Source of the DNA: JADJPF01 sp964492845 | GTDB taxonomy: Bacteria; Acidobacteriota; Blastocatellia; Chloracidobacteriales; JADJPF01 | DNA: 64,000 nt | Direction of reading: 5' to 3' | Assembly (NCBI GenBank): GCA_964492845.1 | Contig: CAZBMZ010000001.1 | Coordinates: 186,001 to 250,000, forward strand | Shown: positions 51,281-60,209 of the stretch, piece after piece | Position numbering within the stretch: the first letter of the stretch is position 1 | Layout of the letters: each line of letters opens with the position of its first letter | Translations under genes and position numbers: made by a program | Notes under the pieces: model-generated | Told to the model about the DNA's origin: nothing | Databases searched by the model: none | Seen by the model: only the letters and a program-made list of their open reading frames with translations

Positions 51281-52519
51281 GTGAGATTTACTGAAGAAGT
51301 ACCGCGTTGTTCATTTTGTCATAAATCGAACCGTGAAGTAAAAAAGCTAATTGCTGGGCCATCTGTCTATATTTGTAATGAGTGTATTAATATCTGTAAT
51401 GATATATTACTAGATAATACTAAAGAAGTAGAACCTCATCAAAGTGGACTACCTGCCCCAGTAGAAATAAAACGTTTTCTGGATCAATATGTAATTCAGC
51501 AAGATGAAACAAAAAAACGGCTAGCTGTAGCGGTTTATCAGCATTATAAGCGTATTGCAGCAAAGAAAAAGGGTGGCAATAAAAAGAATGATGTAGAAGT
51601 ACAGAAAAGCAATGTTTTATTAATTGGGCCAACTGGTACAGGAAAAACTTTGCTAGCACAAACTCTGGCACGAATGCTAGATGTTCCATTTTGTATTGCT
51701 GATGCAACTACTTTAACTGAAGCAGGTTATGTTGGCGAAGATGTAGAAAATATTATTAGCAAGCTATTAGAGGCTGCTAACGGCGATTTAGAACAAGCTC
51801 AAATAGGAATTGTTTATTTAGATGAGATTGATAAAGTCTCACGTAAAGATGAAAATCCTTCTATAACTCGTGATGTTTCTGGCGAAGGTGTACAACAATC
51901 TTTATTAAAAGTATTAGAAGGAACGGAAATTTTTGTCCCTCAAGCGCGTGGGGCCCGTTATGCCCAACAAGATAGAGTTAAGGTAGATACTACTAATATT
52001 TTATTTGTATGTGGTGGTGCTTTTGTTGGCCTAGATAAAATTATTGAACGTCGCTTAGGTGGAAAAGCCCTAGGTTTTCACGCTGATGTAAGCAAACGAC
52101 GCTTTAGCGTTAAGTCAAATATGCTTAGTCATGTTGAACCTCAAGACTTAATAAAATATGGAATGATTCCTGAATTTGTTGGTCGGTTACCTTCTATTAG
52201 CTCTTTACATGAACTAGATGAAGTTGCATTAATTGAAATACTAACTAAGCCTAAAAATGCTTTAATCAAACAATATCAAGCATTATTTGAGTTAGATGGT
52301 ATTCGTATGACTTATACAGATTCAGCCATAGAAGCTATTGCTCGTAAGACTATGGAATTAAAAGTAGGAGCAAGAGGTTTAAGAATAGTGCTAGAAAAAA
52401 TTATGTTAGACGCTTTTTACACTCTACCTTCACAACGTAAGATAAAGAAATTTATCCTTACAAGCGAAATGGTAGAAACTGGTCTACTCTCACTTCAAGC
52501 TTTAGAGCAAGTTGGTTAA
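51281..52519 (+). CDS. clpX: ATP-dependent Clp protease ATP-binding subunit ClpX
   Basis: 412 residues from a GTG at 51281 (AGGAGG 6 nt upstream). N-terminal zinc-binding domain with Cys10, Cys13, Cys32 and Cys35. AAA+ core with Walker A LIGPTGTGKTLLAQ, pore loop GYVGEDVEN, Walker B IVYLDEIDK and C-terminal FVGRLPSI with ARGLR sensor 2. ClpX unfolds substrates for ClpP. clpP and tig are not adjacent, unlike the common tig-clpP-clpX order. Its terminator lies at 52539. Confidence 0.96.
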   Translation: MRFTEEVPRCSFCHKSNREVKKLIAGPSVYICNECINICNDILLDNTKEVEPHQSGLPAPVEIKRFLDQYVIQQDETKKRLAVAVYQHYKRIAAKKKGGNKKNDVEVQKSNVLLIGPTGTGKTLLAQTLARMLDVPFCIADATTLTEAGYVGEDVENIISKLLEAANGDLEQAQIGIVYLDEIDKVSRKDENPSITRDVSGEGVQQSLLKVLEGTEIFVPQARGARYAQQDRVKVDTTNILFVCGGAFVGLDKIIERRLGGKALGFHADVSKRRFSVKSNMLSHVEPQDLIKYGMIPEFVGRLPSISSLHELDEVALIEILTKPKNALIKQYQALFELDGIRMTYTDSAIEAIARKTMELKVGARGLRIVLEKIMLDAFYTLPSQRKIKKFILTSEMVETGLLSLQALEQVG

Positions 52520-52538
52520 CAGAAATTTTTAATAATAA

Positions 52539-52572
52539 AAAATAGGAAGCAAGAAAATTTGCTTCCTATTTT
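52539..52572 (+). terminator. Rho-independent terminator after clpX
   Basis: 14-bp perfect stem AAAATAGGAAGCAA / TTGCTTCCTATTTT, loop GAAAAT, followed by a T-rich tail. Confidence 0.9.
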
Positions 52573-52590
52573 GTTTTTGAAAGGAAAAAA

Positions 52591-53538
52591 ATGCGAACTT
52601 TATTTGATCCAATTGAAAGCTATCAAGAAGGAATGCTTCAAGTTTCAGAAATACATAAAATTTATTATGAACAAAGTGGTAATCCAACAGGTAAGCCAGT
52701 AGTTTTTTTGCATGGTGGCCCTGGCGGAGGCTCAGATCCAATGCACCGACGCTTTTTTGACCCTACAGTTTATAGAATAGTTGTTTTTGACCAACGTGGT
52801 GCAGGTCGTAGCGAGCCTTTTGCTTGTTTAGAAGAAAACACTACCTGGGATTTAGTTGCAGATATTGAGCGACTCCGGGAACATTTAGGGATTGAACGTT
52901 GGGTTGTATTTGGTGGGTCATGGGGAAGTACCTTAAGTTTAGCTTATGCAGAAACTCACCCAGAAAGAGTAGTAGCACTGGTTTTACGAGGAATATTTTT
53001 ATGTCGCCCAGAAGAAATTAAATGGTTTTATCAGGAAGGCGCGCATGCAATTTATCCAGATGTTTGGGAAGATTACCTTAATCTAATTCCTGTAGAAGAA
53101 CGAGGTGATATGATGTCGGCTTATCATCGACGACTTACTAGCGAAGATAAAGAAACACAGCTTGCTGCTGCAAGGGCCTGGAGCATTTGGGAAGGTAGCA
53201 CCTCTAAACTAATCCCTTCCCAATCAGTAATTGATGGATTTGGAGATCCTTCTAAAGCTATTCCACTTGCACGGATTGAATGCCATTATTTTATGAATAA
53301 TGCTTTCTTCTCCTCAAATAATTACTTAATAGAAAATATTGAACGTATTCGTCAAATTCCTGGGGTAATTGTGCAGGGCAGGTATGATGTTGTTTGTCCT
53401 ATGATGAGTGCCTGGTTACTACATAAGGCATGGCCTGAAGCTAAACTAGAAGTTATTGCTACTGCGGGACATTCAGCAACAGAAGAAGGAATTATTGATG
53501 CTTTGGTAAGAGCAACAGATGAGTTTAAGACATTATAA
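52591..53538 (+). CDS. pip: Prolyl aminopeptidase (proline iminopeptidase, S33)
   Basis: 315 residues. Alpha/beta hydrolase with FLHGGPGGGSDP (oxyanion and HGGPG motif), DQRGAGRSEPFA, the nucleophile elbow GGSWGSTLS with Ser110, Asp in GRYDVVCP and His in TAGHSATEEG. It removes N-terminal proline from peptides in the cytosol. The residues after DQRGAGRS and the size match the prolyl aminopeptidase group. Start ATG at 52591 behind GAAAGGA. Terminator at 53548. Confidence 0.94.
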   Translation: MRTLFDPIESYQEGMLQVSEIHKIYYEQSGNPTGKPVVFLHGGPGGGSDPMHRRFFDPTVYRIVVFDQRGAGRSEPFACLEENTTWDLVADIERLREHLGIERWVVFGGSWGSTLSLAYAETHPERVVALVLRGIFLCRPEEIKWFYQEGAHAIYPDVWEDYLNLIPVEERGDMMSAYHRRLTSEDKETQLAAARAWSIWEGSTSKLIPSQSVIDGFGDPSKAIPLARIECHYFMNNAFFSSNNYLIENIERIRQIPGVIVQGRYDVVCPMMSAWLLHKAWPEAKLEVIATAGHSATEEGIIDALVRATDEFKTL

Positions 53539-53547
53539 TAATTACAT

Positions 53548-53581
53548 AAATAAAAAGCAGGTGTTGGCCTGCTTTTTATTT
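53548..53581. terminator. Bidirectional terminator between pip and the response regulator gene
   Basis: 14-bp perfect stem AAATAAAAAGCAGG / CCTGCTTTTTATTT with loop TGTTGG, T tracts on both strands. Confidence 0.92.
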
Positions 53582-53605
53582 TGATTAGGTAATATGTCGT
53601 TGCTA

Positions 53606-53983
53606 TTACTCAAGACCTATTCGATCGTGTACTTTACGAAGTAAATCTTTAACTTGGAAGGGTTTGGAAATACAATCTTCTGGCTGAACATCAAATTCAT
53701 CAGAATGTAAAATCTCATCAACAACATGTGATGCAGAACAAATAATAATAGGAATTTTACTGACAGGTTCAGTATAAGAACGTAGTAGAAGCATTAAGCG
53801 TGGGCCACTAATTACAGGCATCATAACATCTAAAATAATTAAATCAGGTGGGTTCTTTTTAACTTCGCTAACGGCTTTTAAGCCATCTTCAGCTAATACT
53901 ACTTCATAGCCAGAGTCAGATAAGATGTCATATAAAAGGTCTCTGATATCTTCTTCATCATCTACTACAAGAACTCTTTTCAT
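53606..53983 (-). CDS. Single-domain response regulator (CheY-like)
   Basis: 125 residues, only a receiver domain. VDDEEDIR acidic pocket, phospho-acceptor Asp52 in LIILDVMMP, Ser/Ala region in IIICSASH and Lys in CISKPF. No output domain. Strong AAGGGGG site before the ATG. No histidine kinase is next to it; it could take phosphate from a distant kinase. Confidence 0.93.
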   Translation of the reverse strand: MKRVLVVDDEEDIRDLLYDILSDSGYEVVLAEDGLKAVSEVKKNPPDLIILDVMMPVISGPRLMLLLRSYTEPVSKIPIIICSASHVVDEILHSDEFDVQPEDCISKPFQVKDLLRKVHDRIGLE

Positions 53984-54139
53984 GCAACAACCCCCTTACA
54001 ACTATAGAAAAATGCTTAAGTGAGGAAAATAGATTAAACTTTTTAACCTGTTCAAGTGGGCTAAAACTCTATGGTATTACGTTTAAGTTGTAGCGTCAAG
54101 CATCGATAAAGTAGATATTAAAAAATAATTAATTTTGAT

Positions 54140-55486
54140 TTATTTAATCAGATTATTTAATAATTCTTTAGCAAGCAAAGATTCAATAGGATCAAATTCT
54201 GGATTTAACTCTAATGCTTGTTGAAGATAACCTTTTGCAGACTCTTTATCATCAAGTGCATTAAAAATCATTGCTGCATGGTAGAAAATTTTAGCATCCT
54301 TTGTTCCTAATTTAAGAGCCTCTTTAATGGAAATTTGCGCTATATCTAATTTTCCAAGCTTAAAAGCTGTCCAAGCTAAAACGTCAGCCCCATAAATATC
54401 TTTTCTTATTTGGTATTCTGTTTCTGCTTGCTGATAAGCTTGTTCAAGATTTATGTCATGACTGGCATAAAAGAGGGCTAGATTACGATTGTAAAGCACT
54501 CCATTTAATTGATTTAATTTAGCTATAGTTTCAACAAGTTGATATTTTTGATTTGCTTTTTCCATCTCCTCAGTTAATTTGTAAAGATCTGCCAAAGAAG
54601 CAATAAATGTTAAGTCAGGTAGAATGTCAACAACTTGTTCATAATGATAAATAGCTGCTTTTAAGTCCTGTTGTGCCGTTTTGGTTTGAGCTAGCCCAGC
54701 CATTGCACGAAAATATTTTGGAAATGCTGTTAGAGCGTCTAAATAATACTTTTCTGCCATTTTATAATCACCAGTAGAAAAACAGCTTTCTGCAAGTTGA
54801 GCTAAACACCAAGCAGTTGATTCACGTGAAGGAGGTTGTAGGTTAAGAGAAATATTAAGAGCTTCTAAAAGGTAAGTTTTATTTTTTGCAATATTTCCTT
54901 TAAGCATTTCAAGGTGAGCAATTCTAATAACTAATCCAAACCTAGCATTATTACTAGGATCTTTTAGTTTTTCCATTTTTCTAAATATATCTTCTGCCTT
55001 TTTGTACTCGCCTAACTCAAGAAGGGAGTCGCCTAGTAATTGATAAGGATAGACTTTATTTGGTTGAAGTTTTAATAAAATCTCGGCGTGTTCCTTAGCT
55101 TTAGTAAATTCATGTGCAGAATATTCAACTGCTGCTAATAAGCCTAGGCCAGCAATATTTTGTTCTGCTGGAAAAACTCTTAAAGACTCATTTGCAGCTT
55201 TTTGTGCTAAATCTAAATAAGTAATATTTCCTGTTTCACGTAAGCGTTTAAGATAGCGGTTGCCTAACATATTGTAGGCTATTAACTCATCAGAATCTTG
55301 TTTTATTTTGTCTTCTAAAAATCTAATAGCTGCTTGGCTAGTGTCTTGATCTTCTGGTAAAGGCTTAATTATAGGTGGGATAGATTGATAGTTTTGTTCT
55401 GAGATATTTGCAGAACTTAAAGCTTTACAGGAGTTTAGAACAGATAAACAAAAAAAGAGTAGCAGAATTAGAAACTTTTTTTTCAT
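54140..55486 (-). CDS. TPR lipoprotein
   Basis: 448 residues. Lipobox VLNSC near residue 20 after a lysine-rich hydrophobic leader (MKKKFLILLLFFC), so the protein should be lipidated. About ten TPR units follow (YPYQLLGDSLLELGEYKKAE, AIYHYEQVVDILPDL). It lies after the DUF4331 gene but is separated from it by a strong terminator, so it has its own promoter. DUF4331 genes are often found near TPR lipoproteins, which suggests a joint role in the envelope; unproven. Confidence 0.85.
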   Translation of the reverse strand: MKKKFLILLLFFCLSVLNSCKALSSANISEQNYQSIPPIIKPLPEDQDTSQAAIRFLEDKIKQDSDELIAYNMLGNRYLKRLRETGNITYLDLAQKAANESLRVFPAEQNIAGLGLLAAVEYSAHEFTKAKEHAEILLKLQPNKVYPYQLLGDSLLELGEYKKAEDIFRKMEKLKDPSNNARFGLVIRIAHLEMLKGNIAKNKTYLLEALNISLNLQPPSRESTAWCLAQLAESCFSTGDYKMAEKYYLDALTAFPKYFRAMAGLAQTKTAQQDLKAAIYHYEQVVDILPDLTFIASLADLYKLTEEMEKANQKYQLVETIAKLNQLNGVLYNRNLALFYASHDINLEQAYQQAETEYQIRKDIYGADVLAWTAFKLGKLDIAQISIKEALKLGTKDAKIFYHAAMIFNALDDKESAKGYLQQALELNPEFDPIESLLAKELLNNLIK

Positions 55487-55521
55487 TTGCTAAATAAATC
55501 TAAAAGTTTAAATTTTTTAGT

Positions 55522-55556
55522 AAAAAAAGCTTGGGCAAAGCAGTTGCCTTGCCCAA
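55522..55556 (-). terminator. Rho-independent terminator after the DUF4331 gene
   Basis: On the minus strand, TTGGGCAA / TTGCCCAA (8 bp, 10-nt loop) is followed after GC by seven T. It separates the DUF4331 gene from the downstream TPR lipoprotein gene. Confidence 0.85.
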
Positions 55557-55572
55557 AGGATGTTATGCTTAG

Positions 55573-56808
55573 TTAAAACTGTGTAGTTGGTGCATCACTT
55601 GGCCGAGGTGGTTGATGTGGTGCAGCAAAAAATGGAAAGGTCTTTCCAAATTCTTTGTCATTAAAACTAACCCCATCTCCTAATGGTGAAAGGCTGTTAA
55701 CAAAAAAGAGAATAATATCAATTACATCATCACCAGGGCGGCGACCATTTGGATAACCTGTATAGCCAGAACTACCAAAGGCTTCCCCTACACCTAGACT
55801 ACTATTAGGGGTGGAAAGGTTAAGGCGTAGATAGTCGCCTTGTTTTAATAGTCCTGCAACAGCATTGGCTGCTTCATCAGAGGTTCTAATAAATCTAAAT
55901 GAAAATGCAATATCTGGAGCAAATTTACCTGCTGCATCATCCATTGGAGTTGCAGCATTATATTCATTTTTACGAGCAATAGCAGGTATTAAAACAGTGT
56001 TAATAACTGGGTTTGCCATACGGTCTACTTGAACTAATTCACCACTATCTTTGGTTAGACCACCTGGCAAACGAACAGAATTTTTTGCACGAAGTGTAAC
56101 TCCATTTACACCAATAATATTACTATTACCTTTAAGTAATTCTGCTGGAACACTAAGTGCGATCATATGGATACTAAAACCAGCAAATGAGTCACGAGCG
56201 CGGGTAAGGTCTTCTTTAGCTGAAGGATCTCTATCTTGTAACTTGATTACATAACGGTTAAATCCAACGATATCAAAGAAAAAAGGATCATCTGTTAGAC
56301 CTGCATAAAAAGAAACTCCAGAAGTAGAATCTGTTGTTACTCTTAATGGGTTGGCTACAGAAACATCATTTACATTTCCGCGTTGGCTTTGAATAGTAGT
56401 AAGAGCCTCAAAAGTTCTGCCATCAGGTAACTTAATAGTTGCAGTTTGTGCAACTCGACGGGAATTATGGGTTCCAAATTTAATATCAATAAATTTATCT
56501 GGTTTAGCATCTCCAGTGTTTTCAATTTCAAATCGATAAACTACATTTTCTGGAAAACAACAAAGATTTAATAGCTCGGCTGGAACAACAAAACCTTCAA
56601 CATCCATTGCTAGAATAACTTTGCTATTATCATTTGGATCAAGAAAAGCATAAACATCTGCTATATCAGCCCCAGGATCTTCAACAACAAAAGGGGCCTC
56701 AGCATGATCTGCTGCTTGTGTTGGTGGTGAAACTGAAAGTAGTGGTAGAGAGAAAAGAAACATTATCGCAAATCCAAAAAATATATATTTAAGTTTTTTC
56801 ATAAACAT
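55573..56808 (-). CDS. DUF4331-family secreted protein
   Basis: 411 residues. Signal peptide with cleavage near AQA/TQA-A. Mature part starts with the DUF4331 hallmark ADHAEAPFVVEDPGADIADVY and AFLDPNDNSKVILAMDV, and ends with a proline-rich tail. It should be exported. The family has no settled function. A GAGG site 7 nt before the ATG at 56808 supports that start. Its transcript runs from the propeller gene at 56928 with a gap of about 120 nt and ends in the terminator at 55522. Confidence 0.88.
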   Translation of the reverse strand: MFMKKLKYIFFGFAIMFLFSLPLLSVSPPTQAADHAEAPFVVEDPGADIADVYAFLDPNDNSKVILAMDVEGFVVPAELLNLCCFPENVVYRFEIENTGDAKPDKFIDIKFGTHNSRRVAQTATIKLPDGRTFEALTTIQSQRGNVNDVSVANPLRVTTDSTSGVSFYAGLTDDPFFFDIVGFNRYVIKLQDRDPSAKEDLTRARDSFAGFSIHMIALSVPAELLKGNSNIIGVNGVTLRAKNSVRLPGGLTKDSGELVQVDRMANPVINTVLIPAIARKNEYNAATPMDDAAGKFAPDIAFSFRFIRTSDEAANAVAGLLKQGDYLRLNLSTPNSSLGVGEAFGSSGYTGYPNGRRPGDDVIDIILFFVNSLSPLGDGVSFNDKEFGKTFPFFAAPHQPPRPSDAPTTQF

Positions 56809-56927
56809 AATTTAACCTCAAGGTTAAGTGAGATATTTGCTAACTTAAGCTAATCTCAGGTCTTAAAAGCGTTTTAAAAGTTTTTTATATTGATCAATTT
56901 CTTAGTTAATTATTCTTAGGTAGCAAG

Positions 56928-58361
56928 CTACTTAGATGCTACACCCTGAATTCTTTCTCCTAGCGGTAAATCCATCATTACTTCTGGCTGTATTAATTCT
57001 GTAAGAAAACCTGTTTGAGAATTAATTCTTAATGTATGGATCATATTGCTTCTAGTATTTGGATCTTTTTGGGAGCATTTATTAGTTACAGCCGCATTTA
57101 CAAAATGAATCCAAGTATCAGCAGGCGAGCCAATTACGTGTGATGGTTCTCCACAACCTTCAAATTTTACTAATTGAGTTTCTACAGGTGCTTCAGGATC
57201 AGTTAAATCATAGGTTGAAGCATCATTTGAAGCTTGATTAGATGTCCACATATGGCGGCCATCTTTTCTAATGTAAAACCAACATACAGTAGAACCCCCA
57301 TTAGGCATAGCACGGACAAATTTTAATTTGCCACTATTTGGGTTATATCTAAAAATACCTATTTTGTTTTCAAATAGTAAACCTGTGTATAGGATATTTT
57401 TTGATGGATGTATTCCTAAACCCAGTGAAAAAGGGAAGTTACCTAAATTAATAGGCATTATATTTGGGCCTAAAGAACGTAAATTAAAAGGCTTAGCTGC
57501 TGTTAATGTACCATCAGGATTAACCTTAAATGGTCGAATCATCCCAGCAAAGAAATCATTAACAAAAACAACCCTTTTATCTATACTAGGTATTACTTGG
57601 GATGGTGTAGAGGTTTGGTTACAAATTACTCCCTCACCACAAGTTGCACCAGGGAATTTAATTTCTGAATTTGGTACAGGAGTTAATGAACCATTAGAAG
57701 CCATTTTATAGGTCATCACACTAGCTTGTAGGCCAGGCGGTTTAGGATTGCCAGCAGGATCATTCTTATTAACAACAACTACGGTATCAAAAGCCGCAAT
57801 TGCTACACTAGCAGGTATACGACCTGTCTTAAATGGAGAACCTGGAACAGGTGTTAGATCTAAACCATCTGGACTAACATCAAACACTGAAAGATCATCA
57901 GAACCTTGATTGCAAGCAAACAGTCGAGTTCTTTCATCATTCATTACCATTATTCCATCATGTTCAAATGGGCCAATATCAACAGCAGCAAAAACCCCTG
58001 TAGGTGCGCGGTTAAAGCCTGTTACATCAAACATTCCTTTGCCGCCTGTGGAAACAGTTTTTAGCTTTGTTAAGCTACCATCATTGCCGCGTCGGAAAAT
58101 CATAATTCCAGAGCCTTGAGAAAGATTATCCTCTACATAAATAAGGTTTCCTGGGCCAGTAGATTGTTGAAATTGTGCAGGTGAATAAACATCCATTAGT
58201 GGGATATCTTCATTGTCATTTGGGTAAGAGGTTTCATTCCAATCATTATGGATTTGTTGTTTTTTTTGTCTTTGGGCTTGAGGAGTTTGGTTAAAGGTAA
58301 AAGACAAAATAAAAAATATCATTATAAACATCAAAAAGCTTACTATTAGTCGGCCTTTCAT
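56928..58361 (-). CDS. Secreted lactonase-like beta-propeller protein
   Basis: 477 residues. Signal peptide at about 1-30 (LIVSFLMFIMIFFILSFTF). Propeller-like repeats (GIMIFRRGNDGSLTKLKTV, DLSVFDVSPDGLDLTPVPGS, MTYKMASNGSLTPVPNSE, GIFRYNPNSGKLKFVR) resemble the 7-bladed lactonase (PF10282) fold. AAGGAGAAG ribosome site. It is upstream of the DUF4331 gene on the same strand. Enzymatic activity cannot be inferred; a secreted binding or scaffold role is equally possible. Confidence 0.75.
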   Translation of the reverse strand: MKGRLIVSFLMFIMIFFILSFTFNQTPQAQRQKKQQIHNDWNETSYPNDNEDIPLMDVYSPAQFQQSTGPGNLIYVEDNLSQGSGIMIFRRGNDGSLTKLKTVSTGGKGMFDVTGFNRAPTGVFAAVDIGPFEHDGIMVMNDERTRLFACNQGSDDLSVFDVSPDGLDLTPVPGSPFKTGRIPASVAIAAFDTVVVVNKNDPAGNPKPPGLQASVMTYKMASNGSLTPVPNSEIKFPGATCGEGVICNQTSTPSQVIPSIDKRVVFVNDFFAGMIRPFKVNPDGTLTAAKPFNLRSLGPNIMPINLGNFPFSLGLGIHPSKNILYTGLLFENKIGIFRYNPNSGKLKFVRAMPNGGSTVCWFYIRKDGRHMWTSNQASNDASTYDLTDPEAPVETQLVKFEGCGEPSHVIGSPADTWIHFVNAAVTNKCSQKDPNTRSNMIHTLRINSQTGFLTELIQPEVMMDLPLGERIQGVASK

Positions 58362-58818
58362 ATGTTCTTCTCCTTAAATTTTTAGTCACCTAGTAACTAA
58401 TTAATCAATTGAATATGTTTATTAGTTAAATCCTTTTAGGATTTAACTAATTATTTGCTGGTATAGAGAATAGTTGATTGTTAAGGGGCTAAGCTTATTA
58501 TTTACAGTATATAAGGAATTTCATTAAATTTTTCAAAATCAACTTTATCTTATACTAATAGTCTATATTTTTATACTAATAGTCTATATTTTTATACTGA
58601 TGGTCTAAATATATAGGTAAAATTTAAAAAATCAAGTGTAAAATGGAGTGCTTTTTTACTTACGCTAAATTAGCAGTACTTAGTTATAATTATTAAAGTT
58701 AAATAAAGGTAAAAGTTTAGGATTTTTATTATAGGCATTAATAGTAGTTATGCTAATATGAAGTTTTTAAGTAAGATTAAATTATAAATTCCAGGGCTGT
58801 TAGTTTTAGAGGAAAGAT
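58362..58818. other. Divergent intergenic region with 21-bp repeats
   Basis: 457 nt without a gene, between the propeller gene (minus) and the GAF gene (plus). Apart from the repeat at 58550-58612 it holds only A/T-rich sequence. GAGGAAAG is the ribosome site of the GAF gene. No consensus promoter was seen. Confidence 0.5.
58550..58612. repeat. Three tandem 21-bp repeats (candidate operator array)
   Basis: Units at 58550-58570, 58571-58591 (identical) and 58592-58612 (three or so differences), each containing ATAGTCTAT or its variant, a short dyad. The 21-nt period equals two turns of B-DNA, so bound proteins would lie on one face. It lies about 190 nt before the propeller gene start and about 210 nt before the GAF gene start. 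Confidence 0.85.
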
Positions 58819-59478
58819 ATGAAAACACATAAATTAATTAAAGAGACAAAGATTAAATTATTAGAACAAGAAGTTCTTGAACAACAAATTAGAATTAATG
58901 AATTAGAAAAAAATAATAAAGACTTGGAAGCTATTTTACGACGGTTAATTATTGAGCGAAATGTTACAGAATTATTAAGATCGGCAGTTAGCTTTGATCA
59001 AATTTGTGAAAAAATATTAGCAATCGTTTGTGAAAATTTAGGCTTTCAATTAGGGCTTTTTTGGACTTATGACTATGAACTAAATATGTTATGTTGTACA
59101 AAGATCTGGCGAAGTTCTTTTTTAAGAGAAGAAACAGAATTTGAGTTAGTTAGTCAACAGACTTTGTTTTCTCCTGGGGTAGGTTTACCAGGTAGATTAC
59201 TAATTAGCAATAAGCCTACTTGGATTGAAGACGTTGTTAAAGATAATAACTTTCCTAGAGCAAGTGTAGCTAACAAAACTGGGTTACATTCGGCTTTTGG
59301 TTTTCCTATTTTTATTGGTTCTGAAGTGCTTGGAATAATGGAATTTTTTCTACAAAACTTTCATCCAGTAGATGAAAACCTTTTAGATTTAATGGCTAAT
59401 CTTGGTAGTCAAATAGGCGAGTTTAATTGGCATAATTGGCATGGAAAGGTTAATAATCAAACTAGATATTTTTGCTAG
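58819..59478 (+). CDS. Stand-alone GAF-domain protein with N-terminal coiled coil
   Basis: 219 residues. Residues about 8-50 are a heptad-rich coiled coil (LLEQEVLEQQIRINELEKNN). A GAF domain covers about 60-205: ICEKILAIVCENLGFQLGLF, GLPGRLLISNKPTWIEDV, AFGFPIFIGSEVLGIMEFF. No kinase, cyclase or HTH domain is attached, so the protein is a sensor awaiting a partner. It ends 7 nt from the converging TetR gene. It could be a remnant of a GAF-histidine kinase. Confidence 0.85.
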   Translation: MKTHKLIKETKIKLLEQEVLEQQIRINELEKNNKDLEAILRRLIIERNVTELLRSAVSFDQICEKILAIVCENLGFQLGLFWTYDYELNMLCCTKIWRSSFLREETEFELVSQQTLFSPGVGLPGRLLISNKPTWIEDVVKDNNFPRASVANKTGLHSAFGFPIFIGSEVLGIMEFFLQNFHPVDENLLDLMANLGSQIGEFNWHNWHGKVNNQTRYFC

Positions 59479-59485
59479 TGTCTGT

Positions 59486-60076
59486 TTATTCTAAAGAACT
59501 ACTTTTTAGTATTAGTGAAGCTATTTTTTTAGCATTTCGGGTAGCTGTTTTTGATATTTCTTTGTCAATATTAGACAAAATATTTGCTCCTACTATTAAC
59601 AATATAAATTGCTCAGCTACTTGATTAGGGCCAGCAATATTTGCTTGTTTAACTTTATCTAAAATAAATTCTTTTAATTGACTAATAAATTTTTCTGATA
59701 CTAGAAAAATGGGGTACATTGTATCTAAAACACGGATTCGAGCATTTATAAAAGGTTCTCCACGATAGTTAGTTTCTTGAAAAGAACTAAATAATAAATC
59801 AAATATTATTAATAATTGTTTTTTAGGTAGTTTACTACGTTGGTAAAGCTCAGTAGTAAACCAATTCCACCACTTTTCTTCACTACGTTCTACAACAGCT
59901 AATATCAATTGATCTTTGGAGAGAAAGTATTTATAGAGTGTCATTTTAGCAATACCAGCTTGAAGGACAATTTCATCAACGCCAACGGCTTGCAAGCCTT
60001 TTTCATAAAATAGCTGCATAGCTGTATCCAGAATTTTTTCTTGAATTTGGTTTTGTTGGGTTAACCTAGTGACCAC
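59486..60076 (-). CDS. TetR-family transcriptional regulator
   Basis: 196 residues from a GTG at 60076. The only other in-frame starts lie downstream, after the first HTH helix. N-terminal HTH: IQEKILDTAMQLFYEKGLQA, VDEIVLQAGIAKMTLYKYF, then a ligand-binding helical domain with WWNWF. No Shine-Dalgarno lies before the GTG; a promoter -10 ends just 7 nt upstream, which fits a leaderless mRNA. The target may be itself and the divergent gene at 60210. Confidence 0.87.
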   Translation of the reverse strand: MVTRLTQQNQIQEKILDTAMQLFYEKGLQAVGVDEIVLQAGIAKMTLYKYFLSKDQLILAVVERSEEKWWNWFTTELYQRSKLPKKQLLIIFDLLFSSFQETNYRGEPFINARIRVLDTMYPIFLVSEKFISQLKEFILDKVKQANIAGPNQVAEQFILLIVGANILSNIDKEISKTATRNAKKIASLILKSSSLE

Positions 60077-60083
60077 GGCTTCG

Positions 60084-60112
60084 ATTATATCAAATGTAAT
60101 TTATAATTTACA
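60084..60112 (-). promoter_or_regulatory. TetR promoter with near-perfect 18-bp palindromic operator
   Basis: On the minus strand a TATAAT -10 hexamer (plus positions 60084-60089) is preceded by a 17-nt spacer and a weak TGTAAA -35 (60107-60112). TGTAAT-TTATAA-TTTACA at 60095-60112 is an 18-bp palindrome with one mismatched pair. It covers most of the spacer and the -35, a site suited to autorepression. Confidence 0.68.
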
Positions 60113-60209
60113 AAATATAGACTGCTTTTCCAATAAACTTTAATTTCTATGTAAAATTTAGGGAATTATTAAAAGGTTTAAGTGTTAACTTAAATGTAAG
60201 GAGTTTTTA

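Noticed and set aside
55573..58361. A metabolic lactonase (6-phosphogluconolactonase) call for the propeller gene
   Set aside because: The protein carries a signal peptide and sits with a DUF4331 gene, so a cytosolic pentose-phosphate role is unlikely.
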